Part shown: in pieces, positions 7,930 through 19,342 of the stretch
How the letters are laid out: each line of letters begins with the position of its first letter
How positions within the stretch are numbered: position 1 is the first letter of the stretch
Source of the DNA: Pantoea conspicua
GTDB taxonomy: Bacteria > Pseudomonadota > Gammaproteobacteria > Enterobacterales > Enterobacteriaceae
DNA length: 35,308 bases
Direction: 5' to 3'
Assembly: GCF_002095315.1 (NCBI RefSeq)
Contig: NZ_MLFN01000048.1
Location: forward strand, 1-35,308
Program-made: the position numbers and the translations under genes
The notes under the pieces: model-generated
Databases searched by the model: none
What the model saw: the letters and a program-made list of their open reading frames with translations, nothing else
What the model was told of the DNA's origin: nothing

Positions 7930-9135
7930 TCAGTTCTTCAGGTGACGACTGGCGAAACGCACCGCCAGGCTGGCAGCACCGGCCAGGGTTGAAAGTGCGA
8001 CAACACCGTTCCAGCCCCAGCGCGCCAGCGCCAGGCTACCCAGCGCCGCACCGCTTGCCATACCGATAAACACCACGGTAAACAGCAGCGCATTCAGACG
8101 ACTGCGCGCCTCAGGTGCCAGGCCATACACCAGCGTCTGATGCGCCACCAGCGTCGCCTGTACCCCTAAGTCGAAACCGATAGTGCTGACCACAATCAAC
8201 GCCAGCTGGGCTGGCAGCGGCAGTAGCGGCAGCAGAAACATCAGGGCGAACGAGACGGTGACCAGCGCAGCACCCGCCTGGGTCACCCTGGCCGGACCGA
8301 TGCGGTCAGCGAAGCTGCCTGCCAGCGGCGCGGCCATCGCACCGGCGGCACCGGCTAAACCAAAGGCCCCCGCCACCGCGCTGTCGAGATGAAAACGATC
8401 GCTCAGCATTAACGCCAGGGTTGACCAGAAGGCGCTAAAACCGACCGACAGCAGCCCCTGTGCCAGCGCGGCACGGCGCAGCGTCTGATGATGACGCCAC
8501 AGGTGTGCCAGCGACAGCAGCAGACGCGGATAACTGACCGACGTGCCGGGCGTAAAGCGCGGCAGCACCCGCCACAGCGTCAGGCTGATCAGCAGCACCG
8601 CCAGCGCCGCCACCATATACATGGTGCGCCAGCCAAAGTATTCGGCCACCACGCCACTGATCACCCGCGACAGCAGAATGCCGACCAGTAAGCCGGTCAT
8701 CACCGTGCCGACCGTTTTACCGCGGCTGCGTTCCGGGGCCAGTGCCGCCGAAGCGGGTACAATATCCTGCGCCACCGTGGCGGTCAGGCCGGTCACGAAG
8801 CTGGCGATCAGCAACGCGCTCAGCCCGCCGGAGAAACCACACAGTAATAACGCCGCCACCAGTAACAATCCTTTGATAAAAATAATAGTACGCCGGTCAT
8901 GGCGATCGCCAAGCGGCGCCAGCAATAAAATGCCCAGTGCATAGCCCGCCTGGGTCAGCATTGGCACCATGCCGACTGCGCCGATACCGACGTTAAACTG
9001 CCTGCTGATGATATCCAGCATCGGCTGGCTGTAGTAAATCGATGCCACGCTCAGTCCGGCGCCTGCCGCCAGGGTAAAAACCAGCGGAGCGGGAAGCGTT
9101 TCGTTCGGAGTGGTAATAGTGCGTATCGCTGACAT
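7930..9135 (-). CDS. MFS transporter, DHA1-type drug/metabolite exporter
   Basis: The 401-aa protein has 12 hydrophobic segments in two halves. The MFS signature loop between segments 2 and 3 reads PLGDRHDRR (around residues 74-82). The opening (SIYYSQPMLDIIS) and the TATVAQDIVPASAALAP segment are typical of DHA1-family exporters annotated as multidrug or arabinose/purine efflux (AraJ/NepI-like). The substrate cannot be told from sequence. GAGGATC precedes the ATG. It is transcribed divergently from a LysR-type regulator with a 93-bp shared control region, so it is probably that regulator's target. Confidence 0.85.
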   Translation of the reverse strand: MSAIRTITTPNETLPAPLVFTLAAGAGLSVASIYYSQPMLDIISRQFNVGIGAVGMVPMLTQAGYALGILLLAPLGDRHDRRTIIFIKGLLLVAALLLCGFSGGLSALLIASFVTGLTATVAQDIVPASAALAPERSRGKTVGTVMTGLLVGILLSRVISGVVAEYFGWRTMYMVAALAVLLISLTLWRVLPRFTPGTSVSYPRLLLSLAHLWRHHQTLRRAALAQGLLSVGFSAFWSTLALMLSDRFHLDSAVAGAFGLAGAAGAMAAPLAGSFADRIGPARVTQAGAALVTVSFALMFLLPLLPLPAQLALIVVSTIGFDLGVQATLVAHQTLVYGLAPEARSRLNALLFTVVFIGMASGAALGSLALARWGWNGVVALSTLAGAASLAVRFASRHLKN

Positions 9136-9152
9136 GGTGTGATCCTCATAAA

Positions 9153-9172
9153 TGCGTAACGCTATTAGCGCA
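9153..9172. promoter_or_regulatory. Candidate LysR operator between MFS and LysR genes
   Basis: TGCGTAACGCTATTAGCGCA is an imperfect dyad in the 93-bp divergent region. It has the T-N11-A spacing that LysR-type regulators favour. The assignment rests only on symmetry and position. Confidence 0.4.
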
Positions 9173-9228
9173 CACTGCGGCCATACGCGGTAGACTGCTG
9201 TCAGACAAAACTGTTATGCGTGGTACGT

Positions 9229-10191
9229 ATGAGCAATCCGAATACCAGCGATCGTATCGAACTGATGCAAACCTTTATTCGTATCGTTGAAAGCGGCAGC
9301 TTATCGGCTGCTGCTGCGCAGCTTGGCACTACCCAGCCGACCATCAGCCGGCGTCTGCAAACCCTGGAGCAGCGGCTGGGCCTGAAGTTAATACTGCGCA
9401 CCACCCATGCCCTGAAACTCACCGATGATGGCGAGCGCTGTTACGCCCAGGCACGGCAATTACTGGCGACCTGGCATGCGCTGGAAGATGAGCTGACCGG
9501 TGCCAGTGACGATCCAGTCGGTACGCTGCGGGTTCGTGCGCCCCACGCGTTTGGCCAGGATCAGCTGATCGCCCCGCTGGTCGACTATCTGCGCCGTTAT
9601 CCACGGCTCAATATTGAGTGGATGCTGAATGACCGCACGCCCGATTTTATGGCGGAAAATATCGACTGTGCTATTCAGGTCGGTGCGCCAACCGATCCTT
9701 CCGTGGTGGCGATTCTGCTGGCAGAAGTGCCGCGCATTGTGGTTGCGTCGCCCGATCTGCTGGACCGTCATCCGCCGATTGAGCAGGTTGAACAGTTGCG
9801 CGAGCTGCCGTGGCTGGCGCTGACCAGTTTTTATCGTAACGAAGTGGCATTACAGAGGATTGACGATGGCCAGCCGGTCAATCTTGCTATCACGCCGCGA
9901 CTGAGCAGTGACAGTTTATACGCGGTACGTAAAGCGGCGCTGGCGGGGATGGGCGCGGCGCTGGTGTCGTCGTGGGTGGTGCAGGAGGATTTAGCGGACC
10001 GGCGGCTGATTCAGCTGACGCCGCAGTGGCAGGCGTCGCCACTGCCGATCTGGCTGACCTATCCGTGGGCCAGCTACTATCCGGCCCGGCTGCAGCATTT
10101 TTTTACCATGATTAAAGCCGTGATGCCGCAGCTGGCGGGCACGCGTCCGGCCTCACAGCTGGCGAAGCCAGCAGGGCGATCAGAGAAGTAG
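9229..10191 (+). CDS. LysR-family transcriptional regulator
   Basis: The 320-aa protein has the LysR winged helix-turn-helix at the N-terminus (TFIRIVESGSLSAAAAQLGTTQPTISRRLQTLE, residues 12 to 44). The usual periplasmic-binding-like effector domain runs from about residue 90, with DFMAENIDCAIQVG typical of the CrgA/DmlR subgroup. I prefer the ATG at 9229 over the in-frame GTG at 9220, which gives MVR extra residues. Neither has a strong ribosome site. The divergent MFS exporter is its likely target. The C-terminal tail after the last domain strand (TRPASQLAKPAGRSEK) is short and low-complexity. Confidence 0.88.
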   Translation: MSNPNTSDRIELMQTFIRIVESGSLSAAAAQLGTTQPTISRRLQTLEQRLGLKLILRTTHALKLTDDGERCYAQARQLLATWHALEDELTGASDDPVGTLRVRAPHAFGQDQLIAPLVDYLRRYPRLNIEWMLNDRTPDFMAENIDCAIQVGAPTDPSVVAILLAEVPRIVVASPDLLDRHPPIEQVEQLRELPWLALTSFYRNEVALQRIDDGQPVNLAITPRLSSDSLYAVRKAALAGMGAALVSSWVVQEDLADRRLIQLTPQWQASPLPIWLTYPWASYYPARLQHFFTMIKAVMPQLAGTRPASQLAKPAGRSEK

Positions 10192-10208
10192 TGCGGAGAG
10201 GATAAAGC

Positions 10209-10232
10209 AGGCGACCGCATCAGCGGTGCGCC
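10209..10232. terminator. Hairpin between convergent LysR and yqhA genes
   Basis: GGCG-ACCGC and GCGGT-(G)CGCC pair around a 4-base loop with one bulged base, in the 48-bp gap between two converging stops. There is no T-run on either side, so termination is uncertain. Confidence 0.3.
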
Positions 10233-10239
10233 AGAAGGG

Positions 10240-10743
10240 TTACTTCGCTTTTTTGTCGCTGCGCGACATCTGATCCAGCCAGCCCATCACAAAGGCGGAG
10301 AGCACAAAGGTCAGGTGGATAATCACGTACCACATCAGTTTGTCGTTTTCGACGTTGCGCGCTTCCATAAACACCCGCAGCAGGTGAATCGAGGAGATGG
10401 CGACAATGGAAGCGGCAACTTTGTTTTTCAGCGAGCCGGAGTCCATTTTGCCCAGCCAGCTCAGCTTCTCTTTGTCTTCGTCGATATCGAGTTTAGAGAT
10501 GAAGTTCTCATAACCCGATAGCATCACCATCACCAGCAGGCCGCCAACCAGTGTCATATCCACCAGCGAGAGCAGCAGCAGGATCAGATCGTTTTCCGCA
10601 ATACTGAAAATGTTGGGCAGCAGGTGGAAAATTTCCTGGAAAAATTTGACAGTCAGCGCCAGCAGGCCGAGTGAAAGTCCAATGTAAACCGGAGCCAGCA
10701 ACCAGCGCGATGCATACATCAGGTTTTCGGTAAAACGTTCCAT
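10240..10743 (-). CDS. yqhA: UPF0114 inner-membrane protein YqhA
   Basis: The 167-aa product is nearly the same as E. coli YqhA across its length. [34 protein letters not shown] and [22 protein letters not shown] are all seen. Four hydrophobic segments place it in the inner membrane, and the molecular function is unknown. It sits on the same strand as kdpD, 54 bases downstream of the kdpD stop, exactly where E. coli has kdpE. Read-through from the kdp operon is possible because no terminator is visible in the gap. Confidence 0.93.
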   Translation of the reverse strand: MERFTENLMYASRWLLAPVYIGLSLGLLALTVKFFQEIFHLLPNIFSIAENDLILLLLSLVDMTLVGGLLVMVMLSGYENFISKLDIDEDKEKLSWLGKMDSGSLKNKVAASIVAISSIHLLRVFMEARNVENDKLMWYVIIHLTFVLSAFVMGWLDQMSRSDKKAK

Positions 10744-10797
10744 ACAATCCCACGAATAATCAAACAGGTCCGGGAGTATAACTGATCAACTGTGAAG

Positions 10798-13472
10798 TTA
10801 TTTCAGCCCTTCGTCAGAAATTTCCGGAACCGGCGGCAGCGGCAGCGAAAGACGAAACGCCGCCCCGCCTTCGGGCCGATTCTCTGCCCAGATCTGCCCG
10901 CCGTGACTCTCAATAATGGTTTTACAGATCGCCAGCCCCAGCCCGACGCCGGGTACCGCCGACTCTTTATCGCCGCGCGAGAACTTATCGAAAATCCGGC
11001 TTAAATCGGCTTCCGCAATGCCGGGTCCGCCATCCCAGACGGCGATCTCCAGCCGCGTCCCGGCACGCCAGGCACGAATCCCGCGCGGGGCGCAGTTCCC
11101 GGCATACTTCAGGCTGTTCTCAATCAGGTTGGTAAAAACCCGCTCCAGCAAGGTGCTGTCGCCTTTAATCAGCACGATATCGTCCGGCAGATCGAGCTGG
11201 ACCTCATGCCCTTTCAGCGACGGTGCCATGCTGCTCAGCGCCCCGCCGATCACCTCCTCCAGCGCCAGCCACTCTTCACGCAGGTTCAGTCCGCCCGACT
11301 GAATGCGCGCCATATCCAGCATGTTACTCACCAGCCGGATGGTGCTCAGCGTCTGTTCACGGATCTGGCTGGCCTGCGGCACATATTTTGAGTTGTCGCT
11401 GGCAAGGTCGAGCATCAGCATCTCCGCCTGGCCAAACAGCACGGTCAGCGGGGTGCGCAGATCGTGTGACAGGGCGGAGAGCAGCGCATTGCGCAGTTGT
11501 TCACGCTCCGCCGACAGCCGGGATGCCGCCTCGCTGTGCGACAGCGCCATCCGCTCCAGCGCGTTAGCGATCAGCACCGTAAAGGTTTCCACCAGCCGCT
11601 GCTGCTCAGGGATCATCAGCTGACGCAGATTTTGCGGCTCCACCACCAGCAGGCCGCGGCAGTGCGCGCCGCTTTTCAACGGCAGAATCTGGTACGGCAC
11701 CGCCGGTAAGGTATCGGTTCCGGCCCCGGCCGGCTGGCCTTTGCTGTAGCTCCACTTAGCGATGGCGCGATCCGGTTCACTGGCGGGCAGTGCATCGCCC
11801 ACCGGTTGCAGTTCGCCCTGCTCATCAGGCAGCAGCAGCAGACAGCGCGCCTGTAACGTCGCATCCAGCACCCGCTGACTGGTGGCGGCAATGTCCTGCG
11901 GCGTTAACGCACTGCCGAGTGATTTCGCCATCTCATACAGCTGGCGCGCCCGCTGCTCACGGTAGCGTGCCACCCGCGCCTGATAACGCACCCCGCGGTC
12001 AGGTTGCCGACAATCACCCCGACCGCCAGCATCACGCCGAAGGTCACCAGATATTGCAGGTCAGAGACCGCCACCGTGCCGGTGGGTGCCACAAAGAAGA
12101 GATCGAAGGCGAGAATATTCATCACCGTGGCGATCACCGACGGCCAGCGGCCATAGCGCAGCGCCACGATCACCACCGCCAGCAGATAGATCATCACGCA
12201 GTTGGCAGGATCGAAACCGATCAACAGCGACTGACCGGCGACGGTCACTGCGATGCACAGCACCAGCGCCATCATCACGCCACGCAGCTGAATACGCCAC
12301 TTGTCACTGGTTACCCGCCCGTCCGCCAGCGGATGCGGCGCGTCGTGCAGCGGTTCATCCAGCGCCACCACCAGCAGATCGAGATCGGGGCCAAGCTGGC
12401 CGAGTCGCTCGGCAAAACTGTCACGCCGCCAGCGCCGCTGCGGGCGACGGCCGGTGACGATTTTGCCAAGATTATGTTCGCGGGCGTAACGCAGCACCGC
12501 TTCCGCTTCGTCGGGATCGGAGAGCGTGGCGGTTTCCGCACCCAGCTCCTGCGCCAGCTGCAACGTACGCAGAATCGCCCGCCGCCGCGCTTCCGGCAGC
12601 CGGTTCAGCCGCGGCGTCTCGACATAGACCGCATGCCATTCACTGCCGAGCCGCGCCGCCAGCCGTGCGGCGGTACGCACCAGTTTTTCACTGCCGGTAT
12701 CATCGCCGATGCACAACAGAATCGCATCGCGGGTGTGCCAGACCCGATCCCGTCCCTGCTGATCGCGCCAGGCGCGCATCTGATCGTCAACCCGATCGGC
12801 GGTGCGGCGCAGCGCCAGCTCGCGCAGGGCGAACAGGTTGCCTTTACGGAAAAAATTCTCAATGGCCCGTTCGGCGCGGTCACCGATATAGACCTTGCCC
12901 TCTTTCAGCCGCTGCCGCAGATCGTCAGGCGGCAGATCGACCAGTACTACCTCGTCGGCGCTGTCGAAAAAGGGATCGGGCACAGTTTCCCGCACCTGAA
13001 TACCGGTGACGCCGCCCACCACATCATTGAGGCTCTCCAGATGCTGAACGTTGACGGTGGTCAGCACGTCAATGCCCGCTTCCAGCAGCTCCTCAATGTC
13101 CTGCCAGCGTTTAGGATGGCGCGAGCCCTGAACGTTGGTGTGCGCCAGTTCGTCCATCAGGATCACCGCCGGATGGCGTGCCAGCGCCGCGTCAAGGTCA
13201 AACTCGGCGTGGCGGGAGCGACCGGTGGCCCGGCGCGGCAGCAGGGTTAAGCCCGTCAACAGCTGCGCCGTTTCCGGCCGGTCATGGGTCTCCACCACGC
13301 CGATCAGCACATCCAGCCCCTGCGCGCGCAGCCGTTGCGCCTCCTGCAGCATGGCGTAGGTTTTGCCGACGCCTGCGCAGGCGCCAAAGTAGATTTTCAG
13401 CCGCCCGCGATGGCTGTCGCGGTTAGCCTGCAACAGGGCATCGGGATCGGGGCGCGTCGGTTCGTGGTTCAT
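10798..13472 (-). pseudogene. kdpD: Sensor histidine kinase KdpD, frameshifted mid-gene
   Basis: KdpD senses K+ limitation and turgor and phosphorylates KdpE. The N-terminal half shows the Walker A GACAGVGKT and Walker B ILMDELAHTN of the KdpD domain, a universal-stress-like domain, and the four-helix membrane region (ending GVMLAVGVIVGNLTAG). The C-terminal half has the GAF-like region, the H-box SHDLRTPL, the N-box TNLIENSLKYAG and the G-box GVGLGLA. The halves lie in different frames. One base is missing in the G run (plus-strand CCCC, 11991-11994) after residue 494, just past the fourth membrane helix. Restoring it gives 891 aa (E. coli 894). The start at 13472 has AAGGA upstream. No kdpE follows. 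Confidence 0.92.
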
Positions 13473-13488
13473 AGGGTCCTTGTCGGCA

Positions 13489-14055
13489 TTACAGATCGCT
13501 GAGCGCCAGGTTGAGCTGCAGCACATTGACCGTCGGATTGCCGAGGAACGGCATCAGCGGCCGGTGAGTCTGCTGATCAATCAGTGCCTCTACCTGGGCT
13601 AACGGTATCTGACGGCTGGCGGCGATGCGAGGTGCCTGCCAGCGGGCTGCGTCAGGTGAAATATCGGGGTCCAGTCCGCTGGCCGAGGCGGTCACCAGCT
13701 CCACCGGCACCGCCGTCGGCGCCTGAGGATTGGCGGCCCGTAGCGCGGCAACCCGTTCAGCGATCGCTTTATCCAGCGCCGGATTGCTGGCGGCCAGATT
13801 GCTGCCGCCCGACGCCAGCGGATTATAGGGCCGATCGCCGCTGGCAGAAGGGCGACCCCAGAAATAACCGGGCTGGGTAAAACTCTGCCCAATCAGCGCC
13901 GACCCGCGCACCACGCCCTGTTTCTCCAGTAACGACCCGTTGGCCTGTGCCGGAAACAGCCCCTGCGCCAGGCCGGTGGTGAGCAAAGGATAAACCACGC
14001 CGCTGATAACGGTAAGCAGCAACAACAGTAAAATCGCCGGACGTAACTGACTCAT
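13489..14055 (-). CDS. kdpC: K+-transporting ATPase subunit KdpC
   Basis: The 188-aa protein is the single-span subunit of the KdpFABC high-affinity K+ pump. A hydrophobic anchor covers residues 5-30 ([20 protein letters not shown]), followed by a periplasmic domain. Family hallmarks are [33 protein letters not shown] and [18 protein letters not shown]. It begins 10 bases after kdpB and ends 16 bases before kdpD, with GGAGAAG upstream. It is intact, unlike the adjacent kdpD. Confidence 0.96.
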   Translation of the reverse strand: MSQLRPAILLLLLLTVISGVVYPLLTTGLAQGLFPAQANGSLLEKQGVVRGSALIGQSFTQPGYFWGRPSASGDRPYNPLASGGSNLAASNPALDKAIAERVAALRAANPQAPTAVPVELVTASASGLDPDISPDAARWQAPRIAASRQIPLAQVEALIDQQTHRPLMPFLGNPTVNVLQLNLALSDL

Positions 14056-14065
14056 AATCTTCTCC

Positions 14066-16110
<2,045 letters not shown>

Positions 16111-16114
<4 letters not shown>

Positions 16115-17798
16115 GAGGATTGTCCCTGAATAAGTTGCAGATGCTCAGCCACCGGGCCCAGCGCCAGAGCAGGAATAAAGGTCAGCGCACCCACCAGCAG
16201 CACGGTACCGACCAGCAGCGCAATAAACAGCGGACCGTGGGTTGGCAGCGTGCCGTTGCCCACCGGCTGCACTTTTTCACCGCCATCGCACCGGCAATCG
16301 CCAGCACCGGAATGATGATGCCGAAGCGACCCAGCAACATGCAGGCGGCCAGCAGCAGGTTCCAGAACGGGGTATTGGCGCTCAGCCCGGCAAACGCACT
16401 GCCGTTGTTATTGGCCGCCGACGAGACCGCGTAGAGCACTTCACTGAAGCCGTGAATGCCGGGGTTAGCCATCGCTGAGCGGCCAGCGTCAGTCATCATC
16501 GCCAGCGCGGTGCCGATTAACACCAGCGCAGGCGTCACCAGAATCGCCAGTGCGGTCATTTTCATCTCCCACACGTCGATTTTCTTACCGAGGAATTCCG
16601 GGGTACGACCGATCATCAGCCCGGCGATAAACACCGCCAGCAGCACAAACAGCAGCATGCCGTAGAGTCCGGCGCCGACGCCGCCGAACACCACTTCACC
16701 CAGCTGCATCAGCCACATCGGCACCATGCCGCCCAGCGCGGTAAAGGAGTCGTGCATGGCGTTAACCGCACCGCAGGAAGCCGCAGTGGTGATCACCGCA
16801 AACAGGCTGCTGTTAAGGATGCCAAACCGGGTCTCTTTGCCTTCCATGTTGATGGCGCTGTCGGCCCCCAGCGTCAGCAAATGCGGGTTGCCACGCAGTT
16901 CTGCCCACATCACCGCCGCCACTGCCACCACAAACATCAGCGTCATCGCCCACAGCAGCATGTTGCCCTGACGACGATCGCGCACGCTTTCACCAAAGGC
17001 AAAGCAGAGTGCCGCCGGGATCAGGAAAATGCTCAGCATCTGGATCAGGTTGGTCAGCAGGTTCGGGTTTTCAAACGGATGAGAGGAGTTGGCGTTGAAG
17101 AAGCCGCCGCCGTTGGTGCCGAGCATTTTGATCGCTTCCTGCGAGGCGACCGGGCCCAACGCCAGCGTTTGCTGCGTCCCTTCCAGCGTGGTGAGCGTGT
17201 GGTATGGCGACAGCGTCTGAATGCTGCCCTGGCTGACAAAAACCAGCGCGATCAGCAGGCTGATCGGCAGCAGCACATAGAGCGTGATGCGCGTCAGGTC
17301 ACGCCAGGCGTTGCCGAGCGTTCCGATGCCGCGCTGGGCGAAGCCGCGAATCAGTGCAAACGCCACCGCAATACCGGTCGCTGCCGACAGGAAGTTCTGC
17401 ACCGTCAGGCCCATCATCTGACTGAAATAGCTCAGGGTGCTTTCGCCGCTGTAGGATTGCCAGTTGGTATTAGTCACAAAGCTGACCGCGGTGTTCAGCG
17501 CCAGATGCCAGCTCAGGCCCGGCAGTCCCTGCGGATTAAGCGGCAGCGTGCCCTGCAACAGTAAAATAGCCAGCAGCAGCACAAAGCCGAGCGCATTGAA
17601 CAGCAGGATCGCCAGCAGATAGTGCGGCCAGCGCATATCGCCTTGTTGTGTACCCAGCAGTCGCCACAGCGGGGCTTCGGCCCGGGCGAACACCGGCTTA
17701 TCGGCAATCAACGCCGCCAGCCCGCGTCCAAGCGGCTGCGCCAGCACTATTAACAGCAGCAGGTAACATCCGATGAGTAAAAAAGCATTGGCCGCCAT
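16111..17798 (-). pseudogene. kdpA: K+-transporting ATPase channel subunit KdpA, frameshifted near the 3' end
   Basis: KdpA forms the K+ selectivity path of KdpFABC. The four selectivity-filter repeats are recognisable, for example [15 protein letters not shown] and [21 protein letters not shown]. The frame breaks after AGAMAVKK (about residue 509), where a five-A run (plus TTTTT, 16273-16277) needs one more base (AAA AAA GTG or AAA AAG GTG). With it, the normal ending (LPTHGPLF, then [18 protein letters not shown]) reads on to a TGA that overlaps kdpB ATG, giving 562 aa (E. coli 557). As written, reading ends at 16182 after 27 foreign residues. The start overlaps the kdpF stop by one base. 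Confidence 0.92.
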
Positions 17799-17887
17799 CA
17801 GAAGGCCTCCGCATTTAACAGGGCATAGATCAGATAGCCCAGTAACAACACCACCAGCACAATGCCGGTTATTACGCCCACGCTCAC
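17798..17887 (-). CDS. kdpF: K+-transporting ATPase small subunit KdpF
   Basis: This is a 29-aa single-span membrane peptide, [20 protein letters not shown] followed by YALLNAEAF, matching KdpF, which stabilises the KdpFABC complex. It starts with GTG, preceded by GGAGG at ideal distance. Its TGA overlaps the kdpA ATG by one base. Size and position at the head of the operon are the same as in E. coli. Confidence 0.93.
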   Translation of the reverse strand: MSVGVITGIVLVVLLLGYLIYALLNAEAF

Positions 17888-17933
17888 AGGAACCTCCAGA
17901 GGTTTGGATTTGCTGATTAGCTTGCGCGGCGGC

Positions 17934-17988
17934 GTATAAAGAAGGGGTTAAAATGCAGCGGGCGGGCGTAAAAATAGTGTAAAAATGG
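17934..17988 (-). promoter_or_regulatory. kdp promoter region with KdpE-box-like operator
   Basis: On the minus strand, TTTTTACACTATTTTTACG (plus 17968-17986) flanked by a CGCCCGCCCG stretch closely resembles the T-rich KdpE binding site before E. coli kdpF. A candidate -10 (TTTATAC, 17934-17940) lies about 27 bases further on, and the kdpF start about 45 bases beyond that. The -35 is poor, as expected for an activator-dependent promoter. It begins eight bases after the HD-GYP gene stop. The similarity is from memory of the E. coli site. Confidence 0.7.
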
Positions 17989-17995
17989 CGAAATT

Positions 17996-19162
17996 TCAGG
18001 CGACTTCCAGCGCCCAGATGCGGTTGAGGTCGACATTGCCCCACAGATTACTGTCTTCTGCGCCGACGATACTGTCGGTGCAAAAGCTGTCGCCTAAGTC
18101 GAGCTCTTCCGGTTTGACTTCGCGCTGGGCGTGCAGCGACCAGAAAACGTGGACACAGGGCTTCATCAGCGATTTCTCACCCGCTTTCACCACCAGCGCC
18201 ACCCGTCCAGAGGCCAGTCGCACCAGTGAACCGACCGGATAGATGCCGATGGTGCGGACAAAGGCGTGCAGCAGGCCGTTATCGAAGTGGCCGCGCCAGC
18301 TCAGCATCTGATGCATCGCCTCGGCGGGCGTCCAGCCCGTGCGGTAGGCGCGCGTTGAGGTGATAGCGTCATAGACATCACACACCGTCGCCATACGGGC
18401 ATAGAGCGAGATCTCCTCGCCTTTCAGGCCGTGCGGATAGCCACTACCGTCATATTTTTCATGATGATGCAGCGCAATATCCAGCAGATCGGCATCGGCA
18501 TTGGCCTCCATCAGCATCTGCGCGCCGACGATCGGGTGCTGACGCATGATGGTAAATTCGTCATCGGTTAGCTTGCCGGCTTTGTTCAGGATCGTCAGCG
18601 GCACGGCGGCTTTGCCGACGTCATGCAGCAAGCCGCCCATCCCGACGCGCCGCAGCTGGATATCATTCAGCCCGAGTTTTTTACCCAGCGAAATCATCAG
18701 TCCGCAGACCGCCATCGAATGCAGATAGGTATAGTCATCGTGATTCTTCAGCCGTGCCACGCTCAGTAACGCGGAGGGTTCACGCCGGATCGATCCGGAG
18801 ATTTCATCCACCAGATCCATCATATAATCGAGATTAAGGCTGTTACCGAGACGCGCTTCGTTGAACATCGCCAGCACTTTCGGTTTGCCCTGCTGAAAGA
18901 TCTGCTGCGCCTGATCCAGCTCCTGAAAAAACGGCGTTCGGGGGAGTGATTTTTTTGCCATCTCCGGGGCGATCGGCGCCTGCACCGATCGATCGAGGTC
19001 GATCCAGAGTTGCTGGATCCCTTCGTTGTGTAACATAGCGATTTGTCGTGGATCGGTGATCAGCATCTGGTTGCGAAGACGTTTGTCTTTTATCCACCAG
19101 ACCTCCAGTTTGTGGATAAACATGCCTGGACGTAATTCGTCAACGGTAATCAGCTTTATCAC
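17996..19162 (-). CDS. HD-GYP domain cyclic-di-GMP phosphodiesterase with DUF3391
   Basis: The 388-aa protein has an N-terminal DUF3391-like region ([15 protein letters not shown], residues 10-24) and a full HD-GYP domain. The HD pair is in LLHDVGK (residues 178-184), and [12 protein letters not shown] at 232-243 holds the metal ligands and the GYP motif, so catalytic activity is expected. Such enzymes hydrolyse cyclic di-GMP and influence motility and biofilm. There is no transmembrane segment, so it is cytosolic. It starts with GTG, and TAAGGAG upstream is embedded in an inverted repeat. It lies directly upstream of the kdp operon on the same strand, but kdp has its own control region. Confidence 0.92.
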   Translation of the reverse strand: MIKLITVDELRPGMFIHKLEVWWIKDKRLRNQMLITDPRQIAMLHNEGIQQLWIDLDRSVQAPIAPEMAKKSLPRTPFFQELDQAQQIFQQGKPKVLAMFNEARLGNSLNLDYMMDLVDEISGSIRREPSALLSVARLKNHDDYTYLHSMAVCGLMISLGKKLGLNDIQLRRVGMGGLLHDVGKAAVPLTILNKAGKLTDDEFTIMRQHPIVGAQMLMEANADADLLDIALHHHEKYDGSGYPHGLKGEEISLYARMATVCDVYDAITSTRAYRTGWTPAEAMHQMLSWRGHFDNGLLHAFVRTIGIYPVGSLVRLASGRVALVVKAGEKSLMKPCVHVFWSLHAQREVKPEELDLGDSFCTDSIVGAEDSNLWGNVDLNRIWALEVA

Positions 19163-19202
19163 GATATCACTCCTTAATATCAGCGGGTGGTAAGGTGATA
19201 TC
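19163..19202 (-). promoter_or_regulatory. Inverted repeat enclosing the Shine-Dalgarno of the HD-GYP gene
   Basis: In the mRNA, GATATCAC-CTTA can pair with TAAG-GA-GTGATATC: 12 base pairs with a two-base bulge and a 14-base loop. The 3' arm contains the AAGGAG ribosome site and ends right against the GTG start. If it forms, it should hide the ribosome site. As DNA the same dyad could be an operator. Confidence 0.6.
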
Positions 19203-19312
19203 GGCAGCTGGATAAAATTTCTTCAGGCCGTTTTGTGCGGAGTGTGTGGTCGGATGAGGCAGGATAAATGGAGGGGGGAAGTATCTTTTTCACCGGTTTT
19301 CGCTGGCACTAC

Positions 19313-19336
19313 GGCGATGCCCGTGACGGCATCGCC
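19313..19336 (-). terminator. Perfect hairpin after the hydroxyacid dehydrogenase gene
   Basis: GGCGATGCC and GGCATCGCC form a perfect 9-bp stem around a 6-base loop, 6 bases after the dehydrogenase stop. No T-run follows on the minus strand, so it may be a Rho-dependent or 3'-protecting structure. Confidence 0.5.
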
Positions 19337-19342
19337 TGTACG

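Noticed and set aside
10744..10797. Possible remnant of kdpE after kdpD
   Set aside because: Neither strand shows any receiver or winged-helix residues in the 54 bases.
11991..11994. Programmed frameshifting as explanation for the kdpD break
   Set aside because: There is no slippery heptamer, and KdpD is one continuous protein in relatives. The same one-base loss in three other genes points to a common technical cause.
11790..13250. Long + strand open frame of 486 codons
   Set aside because: It is antisense to kdpD, rich in Arg/His/Pro/Gln as expected for a shadow of GC-rich code, and has no family resemblance.
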